From Spirochaetales bacterium (GTDB taxonomy: Bacteria; Spirochaetota; Leptospiria; Leptospirales; Leptonemataceae), in NCBI GenBank assembly GCA_015075425.1, contig JABTUL010000001.1:2170001-2234000 (forward strand): a stretch of DNA of 64,000 nt, in the 5' to 3' direction. Under the pieces are notes generated by a model that was not told the DNA's origin, searched no databases, and worked only from the letters and a program-made list of their open reading frames with translations. The translations under genes and the position numbers were made by a program. Shown here piece after piece: positions 27,168 to 35,024 of the stretch (the first letter of the stretch is position 1; the number at the start of each line of letters is the position of its first letter).

Positions 27168-29285
27168 GTGAAAAACCTGGACATGCGGCTCTCAAAAGTC
27201 CTCTGGTTGCTCCTCTGCGCTCAGAACCTGCTGGCGCAACCGCTCTCAGAGGAAACGCTGGAGCAAATCCGGGAGTTCACCCGCCAGAGCGTTCACTCTA
27301 CCATAGATGACATCGCCCGGCTACCGCCCGAGGCCTGGCAGCCGCTGAAAGCCGGTGCTCAAAGCTTTGGTTACACAGACGATGCCATCTGGACACGACT
27401 TAAGCTACACAACCGCGGCACAGCTGAACACTTTATCCTTGAGCTGCGCTATGCGGCCCTGGATCTGGTTGAACTCTATCAGCCACAAAAGGGACGATTT
27501 GCAGTCCGCTCAAGCGGAGATCGCCTGATGAGAAGTCAGCACGAAATAGCGCACAGGCTGCCTGCCCTGCCGCTGGAAATTCCGCCCGGCCAGCCACTCA
27601 CCGTTTACCTTCGCGTGGTCAGCTCCAGCACAGTGATTTTGCCCATTGAGATCTACAGACCCATCGAATTTGCACGCAGATCTGATCGTGATACCCTGCT
27701 TCTGGGTCTTTTCTTTGGGCTTCTGCTGGTAATGGCCTTCTACAACTTGTTTCTGGCAGGACTGCTCCGCAGCCTTGCCTATATTTATTATATTTTATAT
27801 ATTTTGTTTTTCTCTTTATTCCAGATCGCTGATCAGGGGATTGGCGTTCGCTACCTCTGGCCGGATCGCTTTCTCTTTTTACAAAATGAACTGGTCCCGG
27901 TATATATTGGCCTCTCCATTGTCTTTGCCCTTCTTTTCACCCATCGGTTTTTGCGCCTTGGCGAATTTCACTTCTGGGCCAGCCGGCTGGTCCGCTTTTT
28001 GACCATTTATGCCGGCCTCGCAGCCATTACGACCGCTTTTGTACCGTACCGCCTGGCGATTGCCTTGAATATGATCAGCGCTCTGACTCTGCCTCTGGCC
28101 GTTATTCCATCCGGATTCATCTGCATGAAAAAAGGATTCCGGCCAGCACGCTATTTCCTGGCCGCCTGGTTCATGCTGGTTCTGGCAATCGCCTATCGGG
28201 TTCTGGTCAATACCGGAATCGTTTCTCCTGGAATTCTTTCCGAATACAGTATCCAGATCGCTTCGTCCGCGGAAGTGCTGCTCCTTTCCATGGCCCTGGG
28301 AGAACGAATGAGTTTTTCGGAAAAAGAAAGACTGCGGCTGCAATCAGAGGCACTGGAACAGCAGCAATGCCTCAATCAAAGACTGCGTGAAATCGATGCG
28401 TTAAAGGATGAATTTCTGGCGTCAACATCCCATGAATTGCGTACTCCACTGCATGGAATCACCGGACTGGTTCAATCGGTTCTTAGCGGTACCACCGGTC
28501 CTGTTACGGAAAAAACACGCGAGCATCTGGAACTCGTTGTGGCCAGTGGGCGGCGGCTCAACAGTCTCATCCATGACATCCTGGATTTTTCGCATCTAAA
28601 GCACGGCCAGTTGCAACTGCGCCCGCAGGCCATTCCCCTGCAAAACCTTCTGGAGAACACCGCCACTTTATCCCGGCCCATGCTTAAGGCTGGTGTAGTT
28701 CTTACGGTGGACTGCCCTGCGGATCTTTTTGTCCTGGCCGACCACGACCGCCTTGAACAGATTCTCTTTAACTTGATTGGCAATGCGATCAAATTTACGG
28801 CCGCAGGGGAGATCAAAGTCAGAGCAGGAGCGGAAGATAATGGAAAAATACGGATTTCTGTAGTAGATACCGGATGCGGCATACCGCTGGACAGACAGGA
28901 GCGCATCTTTGAAAGCTTCACTCAGGCCGATGGCTCCATCGCACGCGAGTTTGGGGGTACCGGCCTCGGGCTGGCCATTGTGCGCAAGCTGCTGGAATTG
29001 CATAACAGCAAAATAGACCTCAATTCTGCACCGGGCAAGGGATCCCATTTTTCTTTTCTGCTTCCCGCAACCCACAGGTCTGCGGACCTTCCCGCAACCC
29101 TCGGACCGGCAAACCTTCCCGTAGATATTCCCGCAGCGGCCCCGGCCAGAACGCCTCCGGTCATCCAGCAAAATGCCCCTCCGCTATCCGGTGGTCCGGT
29201 AGCTCTGGTCGTCGATGATGACCCCACCAATCGACTGATTCTTTCAGATTTTTTAGCACTGGACAACTGGTCGGTTATTACGTAG
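27168..29285 (+). CDS. 7TMR-DISM hybrid histidine kinase, receiver cut by frameshift
   Basis: Layout: signal peptide, a 7TMR-DISM extracellular domain (about 30-170), seven membrane helices (about 175-385), a HisKA domain with the phosphoacceptor His near 421 (STSHELRTPLHG), an HATPase domain with N-box FNLIGNAIKF, DTGCGIP and GTGLGLAIVRKL, then the first strand of a receiver (ALVVDDDPTNRLI). The frame ends at 29283 just after NWSVIT, in the middle of the receiver. In frame +2 the rest of the receiver and a SpoIIE domain follow (see next entry). Either a real mutation or a sequence error. Start GTG at 27168 or ATG at 27183; it begins directly at the glpD stop. Confidence 0.85.
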   Translation: MKNLDMRLSKVLWLLLCAQNLLAQPLSEETLEQIREFTRQSVHSTIDDIARLPPEAWQPLKAGAQSFGYTDDAIWTRLKLHNRGTAEHFILELRYAALDLVELYQPQKGRFAVRSSGDRLMRSQHEIAHRLPALPLEIPPGQPLTVYLRVVSSSTVILPIEIYRPIEFARRSDRDTLLLGLFFGLLLVMAFYNLFLAGLLRSLAYIYYILYILFFSLFQIADQGIGVRYLWPDRFLFLQNELVPVYIGLSIVFALLFTHRFLRLGEFHFWASRLVRFLTIYAGLAAITTAFVPYRLAIALNMISALTLPLAVIPSGFICMKKGFRPARYFLAAWFMLVLAIAYRVLVNTGIVSPGILSEYSIQIASSAEVLLLSMALGERMSFSEKERLRLQSEALEQQQCLNQRLREIDALKDEFLASTSHELRTPLHGITGLVQSVLSGTTGPVTEKTREHLELVVASGRRLNSLIHDILDFSHLKHGQLQLRPQAIPLQNLLENTATLSRPMLKAGVVLTVDCPADLFVLADHDRLEQILFNLIGNAIKFTAAGEIKVRAGAEDNGKIRISVVDTGCGIPLDRQERIFESFTQADGSIAREFGGTGLGLAIVRKLLELHNSKIDLNSAPGKGSHFSFLLPATHRSADLPATLGPANLPVDIPAAAPARTPPVIQQNAPPLSGGPVALVVDDDPTNRLILSDFLALDNWSVIT

Positions 29286-29350
29286 AAAATGGACAGGCCG
29301 CGCTTTCCTCCCTGCAAAATAGCCTGCCCGATCTCGTACTCCTTGACATT

Positions 29351-30316
29351 ATGATGCCAGGGCTTTCCGGCTACGACGTCTGCCGTAAAATTCGGGCACT
29401 TCATTCGCCCACAGAGCTCCCGGTGATCATGCTTACAGCGCGCAGCCAGCTGGAAGACCTGCTGGAAGGATTTGAAACCGGGGCCAACGACTACTTGCGT
29501 AAACCTTTCGATGCACGCGAGTTGCGGGCCCGCGTGCGCACCATGCTGGCTATCAAGAAATCAGCCCGCATTCAATCGGAATATGCTTCTTTGCAACAGG
29601 AACTGGAAATCGCCTGGCGCATCCAGCAGGCGCTTCTGCCCGGTGAACTGCCCCGGGAAGATGGCATCACCATCGCTGCACGTTATGTGGCCATGGCCGG
29701 CGTAGGAGGTGATTTTTATGATATCGTGCGATTGCCCGGCGGAGAAATAGGCTTCCTCATGGCCGATGTATCCGGTCACGGTGTACCGGCCGCGCTTGTG
29801 GTTTCCGTTTTCAAAATGGCCTTTACGATCCAGAAGGAATACCCCCAGGATCCGGGGCAGCTCTTTGAAAATCTCAACGCCATTTTGATCGGCAATACGG
29901 GCGGGGAATTTATTACCGGAAGCTTTGCTGCTCTCGATCCGCGCAGTCTGATGCTTCAAGTAGTGAACGGCGGACACCCTCCCCTGCTTGTTCATCGGCG
30001 GCGCACAGGAGAAATTATTTCCCTTAGACCCCACGGGCGCATTCTGGGTTTTTTTGCTGAGGTATCGTTTGAAATTGCTCGCCTGAAGCTTGAGACCGGT
30101 GACCGGGTCATACAATATACGGACGGACTGACAGAAGCCCGGCGCGGTGGAGTACTTTTCGAAACGCAGCTCAATAATCTACTGAAAGAGTTTTCCCACC
30201 TTCCCCTGGACCTTTTTCTTGATCAATTGGTCCAGGAAGTGACAGCATGGTCTGGTGGCGCGGACAAAATTCATGATGACGTGGCCTTGCTGGCTTTTGA
30301 AATAACCGACCGCTGA
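29351..30316 (+). CDS. rest of receiver domain plus SpoIIE phosphatase
   Basis: Continues the previous gene in another frame. The receiver's phosphoacceptor Asp lies before this ATG in the same frame (LVLLDIMMPGLSGYDVC), and reading can be traced back to 29282 (VENGQAALSSL), which matches the broken end of the previous frame. Receiver residues visible are the Thr in IMLTARS and the Lys in YLRKPFD. A coiled linker (SLQQELEIAWRIQQALLP) leads to a SpoIIE/RsbU-type PP2C domain (GVGGDFYDIVRLPG, ADVSGHGVPAAL, QYTDGLTEAR). The intact protein would link a membrane kinase to a receiver-controlled phosphatase. It converges on tlyA with four bases between. Confidence 0.85.
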   Translation: MMPGLSGYDVCRKIRALHSPTELPVIMLTARSQLEDLLEGFETGANDYLRKPFDARELRARVRTMLAIKKSARIQSEYASLQQELEIAWRIQQALLPGELPREDGITIAARYVAMAGVGGDFYDIVRLPGGEIGFLMADVSGHGVPAALVVSVFKMAFTIQKEYPQDPGQLFENLNAILIGNTGGEFITGSFAALDPRSLMLQVVNGGHPPLLVHRRRTGEIISLRPHGRILGFFAEVSFEIARLKLETGDRVIQYTDGLTEARRGGVLFETQLNNLLKEFSHLPLDLFLDQLVQEVTAWSGGADKIHDDVALLAFEITDR

Positions 30317-30320
30317 ACAT

Positions 30321-31049
30321 TCAGGCAAAGGAAAGGTAATAGAAAAATTCCTGATTTCCTTTTTTCCCTGAAATGGCAGCCGGAACCACGCTTTTTAGCG
30401 CAATACTTTTATCTTTTAAGAACGACTGGAACTCGCCCTGGATCTCTGCGCTTTGATCCTGCGGTTGCACTCCTTTGATCGTCGTATGACTGGCTTCAAA
30501 CTGGGGCTTGAGCAAAAAAAGCCCTTCCCAGGCACCCGGTTCCGGTAATTGGGATCGAAAGCCGCAGAGAGCCGCTACGATGCTGCGCAGACTCAGAAAG
30601 GACACGTCGCAGACAAAAAACCAATCCTCCGCCAGGTCATCCGGATCAAACCACTCCTTATGGATAGAAGTAATATTATGCCTTTCCAGGACAGTAATCT
30701 CAGGCCTCTTTCGCAGAGAATACTCAAGCTGTCCGTAGCTGACGTCCACCGTGTAGATTTTCTTTGCGCCGCATTCGAGGATCACGCGGGTAAATCCGCC
30801 ATGAGCGGCGCCCACGTCCACAGCGATTCGACCGCGCAGATCAATTTCCAGAGTGCGCAATACAGGCAGGAGCTTCTGACTGCCCCGCAGCTCACGCAGA
30901 GGACGAATGCGGATCAGGTCCTTTTCTACCAGGCGCCGTCCGGCACGGGTTTCGATTGCATCGTTGACCAGAACTCTGCCGGACAGTAGCAGCGCTTTCA
31001 TTTCACGCTCGCCGTGGCCTTTATCCAGCAGATATTGACCCAGGGTCAA
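30321..31049 (-). CDS. tlyA: TlyA family rRNA 2'-O-methyltransferase
   Basis: 242 residues with an N-terminal S4 RNA-binding domain (QYLLDKGHGEREMKALLLSG, VNDAIETRAG) and a FtsJ-like SAM-dependent methyltransferase domain (RGRIAVDVGAAHGGFTRVIL, the SAM motif; VCDVSFLSLRSI). TlyA methylates ribose in 16S and 23S rRNA, which affects capreomycin sensitivity; in some species the protein was first called a hemolysin. It overlaps the polyprenyl synthase by ATGA. Length and both domains are intact. Confidence 0.88.
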   Translation of the reverse strand: MTLGQYLLDKGHGEREMKALLLSGRVLVNDAIETRAGRRLVEKDLIRIRPLRELRGSQKLLPVLRTLEIDLRGRIAVDVGAAHGGFTRVILECGAKKIYTVDVSYGQLEYSLRKRPEITVLERHNITSIHKEWFDPDDLAEDWFFVCDVSFLSLRSIVAALCGFRSQLPEPGAWEGLFLLKPQFEASHTTIKGVQPQDQSAEIQGEFQSFLKDKSIALKSVVPAAISGKKGNQEFFYYLSFA

Positions 31050-31957
31050 CGCAGACGATTCCCGAGGAAGGAGGGAAGTTCCCGCCAGAGTGGTAAAAAA
31101 CGGGGCGATACAGGTAGCTGCTCAACCGCCTTTTGTAGATTCTTCTCTTCCGTCCTGACGTGTGCCTCTGCACGGGCCAGACCCATGAGAAGGGGCGCGG
31201 AAAGCTTTCCAGCCTTTGCATCCTTTCCAATCGTCTTGCCCAGGTCTTCGCTTGTGGATGTAGCATCGAGCAGATCATCCACCCACTGAAACAATTGTCC
31301 CAGCTGCATGCCGATAGAGAAAAATTGACTCACCTGCCCCTCCGGGCAGGCCCGAAAAAGAGCGCCCATTCCGGCTGCTGCTGCAAACAGGGCCCCCGTT
31401 TTTTTCCTGTGAATGCGATACAAAAGCTCTTCCGTCGGTGAAAGATGATTTTTTTCATAAAACAAATCAAGCGCCTGCCCGGCCACCATACCCTGGTGGC
31501 CGGCGGACCCGGCAAGCATCCGGATAAGATCCAGGCGCAGCTCCGCTGCTGCGTCCAGCGAAGCCAGCGTTTCAAAGGCCAGCGTATTCAATGCGTCCCC
31601 GGCTAAAATGGCCTCCCACTCAGAGAAGGCCACATGGCAGGTTGGGCGACCACGGCGCAAATCGTCATTGTCCATGGCAGGCAGATCATCGTGGACCAGG
31701 GAATAGGTGTGAATGGCTTCCAGGGCAAACGCTGCCGGCAAAAGAAGATTCTGGTCTTTAAAATGATCGGGGTTCACTTCCGCGCAAAGAAACAGGAGAG
31801 CCGGCCGCAAGCGCTTGCCCCCTCCGGAAAGAACGTAATCCATGGACCGTGCCAGCTCAGGCACGGTTTCCTGTTTCAGAGCGGGGAGCGCGATCTGTGC
31901 TAAATAGTCATCAAAAACCGTACGGGCAAATTCCAGATAGGAAGATAAACTCTCCAG
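31046..31957 (-). CDS. ispA: polyprenyl (farnesyl/geranylgeranyl) diphosphate synthase
   Basis: Condenses isopentenyl diphosphate with allylic diphosphates for quinone and undecaprenyl lipid synthesis. Signatures: GGGKRLRPALL, the first Asp-rich motif DDLPAMDNDDLRRG with a DDxxxxD spacing, KKTGALF, and the second motif QWVDDLLDATSTSEDLGKT. The only standard start is GTG at 31864 (272 aa), but that loses the first helix of the family. The frame stays open upstream and encodes a convincing N-terminal helix (SLSSYLEFARTVFDDYLAQ), reached from CTG at 31955-31957. That non-standard start would give about 303 aa. The gene overlaps tlyA by four bases; ndk lies upstream. Confidence 0.88.
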   Translation of the reverse strand: MESLSSYLEFARTVFDDYLAQIALPALKQETVPELARSMDYVLSGGGKRLRPALLFLCAEVNPDHFKDQNLLLPAAFALEAIHTYSLVHDDLPAMDNDDLRRGRPTCHVAFSEWEAILAGDALNTLAFETLASLDAAAELRLDLIRMLAGSAGHQGMVAGQALDLFYEKNHLSPTEELLYRIHRKKTGALFAAAAGMGALFRACPEGQVSQFFSIGMQLGQLFQWVDDLLDATSTSEDLGKTIGKDAKAGKLSAPLLMGLARAEAHVRTEEKNLQKAVEQLPVSPRFLPLWRELPSFLGNRLR

Positions 31958-31980
31958 AGTAGTGGACCCGCATCCAGAAG

Positions 31981-32394
31981 CTAAAGAAGTTCAGATTCTT
32001 TAAAGAAAAAGGCAATTTCCGCAGCGGCATTCTCTGCCGAGTCAGAGCCATGCACCGCATTGGCCTCTTTAGATTCAGCATAGAGCGCCCGGATGGTTCC
32101 CGGGGCAGCCTGCGCCGGATCTGTTGCCCCGATCACTTCCCGCCACTTAGCCACGGCGCTTTCTCTTTGCAGGGCGGCAGCAATGACCGGTCCGGAACTC
32201 ATATAGGAACACAGATCGGAGTAAAAAGGGCGCTCTTTATGAACGGCATAGAATTTTTCTGCATCGGCCTTACTCAGCTTGAGATAACGCAGGCCACAGA
32301 TTTTGAATCCTTCTGATTCAATGCGGCTGATGATGTGTCCGGCATGTTTATTTTTGATGGCATCCGGCTTTAAAATAATGAGTGTTTTTTCCAT
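31981..32394 (-). CDS. ndk: nucleoside diphosphate kinase
   Basis: Transfers phosphate from ATP to nucleoside diphosphates, balancing the NTP and dNTP pools. The 137 residues show the N-terminal [12 protein letters not shown], the region [14 protein letters not shown] and the catalytic His in [12 protein letters not shown], ending in [11 protein letters not shown] at 32394 is the family-like start ([10 protein letters not shown]); the open frame further upstream is not conserved. It stands at the head of the polyprenyl synthase-tlyA run and is divergent from the next gene. Confidence 0.97.
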   Translation of the reverse strand: MEKTLIILKPDAIKNKHAGHIISRIESEGFKICGLRYLKLSKADAEKFYAVHKERPFYSDLCSYMSSGPVIAAALQRESAVAKWREVIGATDPAQAAPGTIRALYAESKEANAVHGSDSAENAAAEIAFFFKESELL

Positions 32395-32448
32395 GGCCGT
32401 AGCAATTCTGTCGTGGACCGGGACGTCAAACAAAACCGATACTGTAAC

Positions 32449-33687
32449 ATGAAGATCCTTCCCGAACAGCTGGAATTCAGTGATCTGTCCGAACTCAGTG
32501 GATTCGTAGAACGTTTCCGCCTTGCCGGTACGGTCAAACTGCTGGAACCGGTGACGGACAACAGCGGGAGCGTGCTCATCAAAGAAAACGTTGTCATCAA
32601 AGAATCCTCACTGGAAAAGCTGGAACAGTTGAAGGGCCTCTACCGGCCTGTCTTCAAAATAGCTATAGATGCCGATCTATGCCAGCGCATGCGTTCGTTT
32701 CTGATCTCCTTTGCCATGGATCTTCTCAAGCACAAAGACAACCAATTCCTGGCCCACCTGTTTGCCAGCACGGAACATCGCTACCCCGCTTATTTGCGCA
32801 CAGCCCTTCTGCCAAGGCCGGTGCTGCTCACTTTTTACAAGCTGTTCCTTGAATATCATCCCGCTTTTGTTTCCTGCGCTCTGTTTGGCATGCTGTGCCT
32901 TGGAATCATCATCCAGAAAAATATCCGTTTGCGTTTCATCCATTGCAATGCGTTTCTTGCCGGCTTTGTGGCCCGCATGCCTCTTGCCGGCCAGGGAGCG
33001 GCCTACGCTGACAAAAACGCAAGCTTGGCCCTGGCCGCGGCAAGTATGGCCGATCAGCTCCGGCTTGCGCCCGATCTGGGGGCTGCGCTGCGAAACAATC
33101 CATTCGACCTGGAAAAAGCGCCTCCGGTCGCTGCCTTTTCCCTGGTTGCCGAAAGTCCGGATTTCACCGCTGAAGAGAATGCCAGCGATCTTTTGGTCGG
33201 TGCTCCCGAGGAAAATAAAGAGACCCAGAGCGATCCGCGCGCTGTATCTTTACTCACGGAAATCCTGCGGCTGGGCCACTACATTTATGATCTCACCCAG
33301 AAAATCGAGCGCAACGCGGAATTCGCGGAGCAGCTGGTGTACATGGTTGCCTACAATACAGAAAAGGGATACTTTCATAAAGATCTGGCCCTGACGATTC
33401 TGCATCGCTTCAGAGAGTACGAGGCGCTGGCCCGCAAAATCATGCTGATTGCCGAGATCGAAAGTCGCTGCGTTCACCCGCCATCTGCCTGGGCCTACCC
33501 CAAGCCGCGAGCCACGCAGATTCTCTGTCAGAACCGCGTTCACCACTGTCCAATGCTCGTTGCCGGCTGGGATATCAACGTCATTTCACCTCAGGAAGCG
33601 TTTGGTTGGATCGGTAAGAGCCTGGAAGCGGGAAGTTACCCCAAATGTCAGCTGGAATCCGATCTGCAAAAACTTGAACCTGCTTAA
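32449..33687 (+). CDS. hypothetical protein, possibly degenerate HD-GYP-like
   Basis: 412 residues, unfamiliar. The N-terminal 60 residues look like a small beta-strand region ([20 protein letters not shown]) similar to the domain before HD-GYP phosphodiesterases; the middle is helical with hydrophobic stretches ([17 protein letters not shown]), and the C-terminal half ([33 protein letters not shown]) weakly resembles the end of HD-GYP domains. The HD and GYP catalytic residues are not seen, so if related it has lost c-di-GMP hydrolysis. ATG at 32449 is preferred because the 12 codons upstream overlap the ndk start. Its stop lies exactly at the left end of a palindromic element. Confidence 0.5.
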   Translation: MKILPEQLEFSDLSELSGFVERFRLAGTVKLLEPVTDNSGSVLIKENVVIKESSLEKLEQLKGLYRPVFKIAIDADLCQRMRSFLISFAMDLLKHKDNQFLAHLFASTEHRYPAYLRTALLPRPVLLTFYKLFLEYHPAFVSCALFGMLCLGIIIQKNIRLRFIHCNAFLAGFVARMPLAGQGAAYADKNASLALAAASMADQLRLAPDLGAALRNNPFDLEKAPPVAAFSLVAESPDFTAEENASDLLVGAPEENKETQSDPRAVSLLTEILRLGHYIYDLTQKIERNAEFAEQLVYMVAYNTEKGYFHKDLALTILHRFREYEALARKIMLIAEIESRCVHPPSAWAYPKPRATQILCQNRVHHCPMLVAGWDINVISPQEAFGWIGKSLEAGSYPKCQLESDLQKLEPA

Positions 33688-33893
33688 CCCGGATTATTCA
33701 TGAAAGTGTATGCGTAAAGTACAGGTTCAAAGAAAAACCGCCCCGCACCGGAACAGTGTGTCGTGCGGCCTTGCCCCTGTCGCGGAGCCACGGAGGGCGC
33801 AGCGCCCCGCATTCGGGCAAGGACGTCCGTATGCGGGGCCAGGGGTAAGGTCGCGTGCGGCGACCCACTGTTTTCACGAATAATCCGGGTTAG
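33684..33893. mobile_element. MITE-like palindromic element
   Basis: A 210-base element ended by 18-21 base inverted repeats (TAACCCGGATTATTC at both ends, one mismatch in the 21), flanked by TTAA on the left and TTAG on the right. Inside are further imperfect inverted arms: ACAGTGTGTCG against CGACCCACTGT-type pairing, CTTGCCCCTG against CAGGGGTAAG, and GCCCCGCAT against ATGCGGGGC, so the element can fold into one long hairpin. No gene is inside. The 412-aa protein's stop codon lies in its left end. Ends and TTAA site recall IS1380-type insertions, from memory only. Confidence 0.65.
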
Positions 33894-33913
33894 TATCTTT
33901 TGACGCCTCGAAA

Positions 33914-34384
33914 TCAACCGCTCAGGGAAAACACAAAGATATCCGGCAAAACCAATCTTTCCGGTCTGGATTTTTCCGGCCAGGAGTAGATTACCCGTCT
34001 GCGTAAACTCTGACCGGGTTTTACTTCCGGCGAGGGAACCGACTTTTTATCGCGCCAGCTGGCCTGGTCCATGATCCACGGATAGCGCACCACACCTTCG
34101 CCTTCCAGCTGGATGCGCATCAGCGGAAAGGGCTGCACTGTTTCGCCATTGTTATGAATCCGCAGCAGGACATGAACGTAAACCGTCCCGGCCGATGCCT
34201 TTTTCTTAAAGCTATCGCGTCGCTCCGTCCCCCCGTAGCGATTGGGACCGATGCTTGCCTCTTCCAGAAAGACTTCCCAAACAGAAGCCAGTCCGGTTGA
34301 TGAGGATGCATGGCGAACCAGAATCTCCGGTGGCGCGGCACAGCCCAGAGCCACGAAAATCAGCAAAGCCGACACTTTAACCAT
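33914..34384 (-). CDS. putative lipoprotein
   Basis: 156 residues with a signal peptide and lipobox (LLIFVALGC, Cys near residue 15) for lipid anchoring. The rest is one beta-rich domain of unknown fold (GTVYVHVLLRIHNNGETVQP, GEGVVRYPWIMDQ, RRRVIYSWPEKSR) resembling extracellular immunoglobulin-type domains (DUF4352-like). Start ATG at 34384 with AAGAGG just upstream; it overlaps the pyrE stop by eight bases, so it is translated after pyrE. Confidence 0.65.
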   Translation of the reverse strand: MVKVSALLIFVALGCAAPPEILVRHASSSTGLASVWEVFLEEASIGPNRYGGTERRDSFKKKASAGTVYVHVLLRIHNNGETVQPFPLMRIQLEGEGVVRYPWIMDQASWRDKKSVPSPEVKPGQSLRRRVIYSWPEKSRPERLVLPDIFVFSLSG

Positions 34385-34943
34385 CCTCTTTTCCTTGCAG
34401 TGAAAAATCGCTCTTAACAAAAATAGCATGCAGGGAAACCCCTTCTTTTTCCAGCGCTTCTCTGCCTCCTTCCTCGCGGTCCAGTATCACCAGAGCACGA
34501 TCCACTTTTTTTCCGGCCTGGCGAAAGGCCTGCACCGCCTGCAGAGTGGATACACCTGTTGTTACAACGTCATCAAGGGCAAGCACCGTGGACACCTCCT
34601 CCAGATTGCCTTCAATCCGACTCTGCATTCCATGATCCTTTTCCGACTTGCGCACAATAAGCGGCCACAGAACGCTTCTTTTGCTGGCAAAAGCATAGGA
34701 ACTGATACCGTAGGACAGCGGATCCGCCCCCATGGTAAGACCACCTATGGCCGCCGTTCCCGGGAAATCCGCCAGAATCTCTTCCACAATCAGGGCAGAC
34801 AGGAGCCAGAGACGCTCCGGCCACAGGGTGATTTTTTTACAATTAAAGTAGTGTTGGGAGCGCCGACCCGAAGCCAGGGTGAACGGTTCCTCCCGAAACC
34901 GATACACGTGCTCGAGCATGAGCTGGTGCAACTTTTCGCGCAT
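34377..34943 (-). CDS. pyrE: orotate phosphoribosyltransferase
   Basis: Orotate plus PRPP to OMP in de novo pyrimidine synthesis. About 188 residues, family-like length. Motifs: FTLASGRRSQHYFNCKKI, the loop IGGLTMGADPLSYGIS, and the PRPP-binding VLALDDVVTTGVSTLQA. The start could be ATG at 34943 (MREKLHQLML) or ATG at 34988; the former matches the family better. Next to lipoprotein and lnt genes but no other pyrimidine gene nearby apart from upp, 12 kb away. Confidence 0.92.
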   Translation of the reverse strand: MREKLHQLMLEHVYRFREEPFTLASGRRSQHYFNCKKITLWPERLWLLSALIVEEILADFPGTAAIGGLTMGADPLSYGISSYAFASKRSVLWPLIVRKSEKDHGMQSRIEGNLEEVSTVLALDDVVTTGVSTLQAVQAFRQAGKKVDRALVILDREEGGREALEKEGVSLHAIFVKSDFSLQGKEDG

Positions 34944-35024
34944 GAACGCTATTTGCCCGAGCAGTTCTTTTGACAAGTAAAGGAACATTGACGCGATGAT
35001 GGCACCGCCAATCTTTGCTGCGGC

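Noticed and set aside
29270-29290. Programmed frameshift site in the kinase-receiver gene
   Set aside because: No slippery heptamer or strong downstream structure was seen, so mutation or sequence error is more likely.
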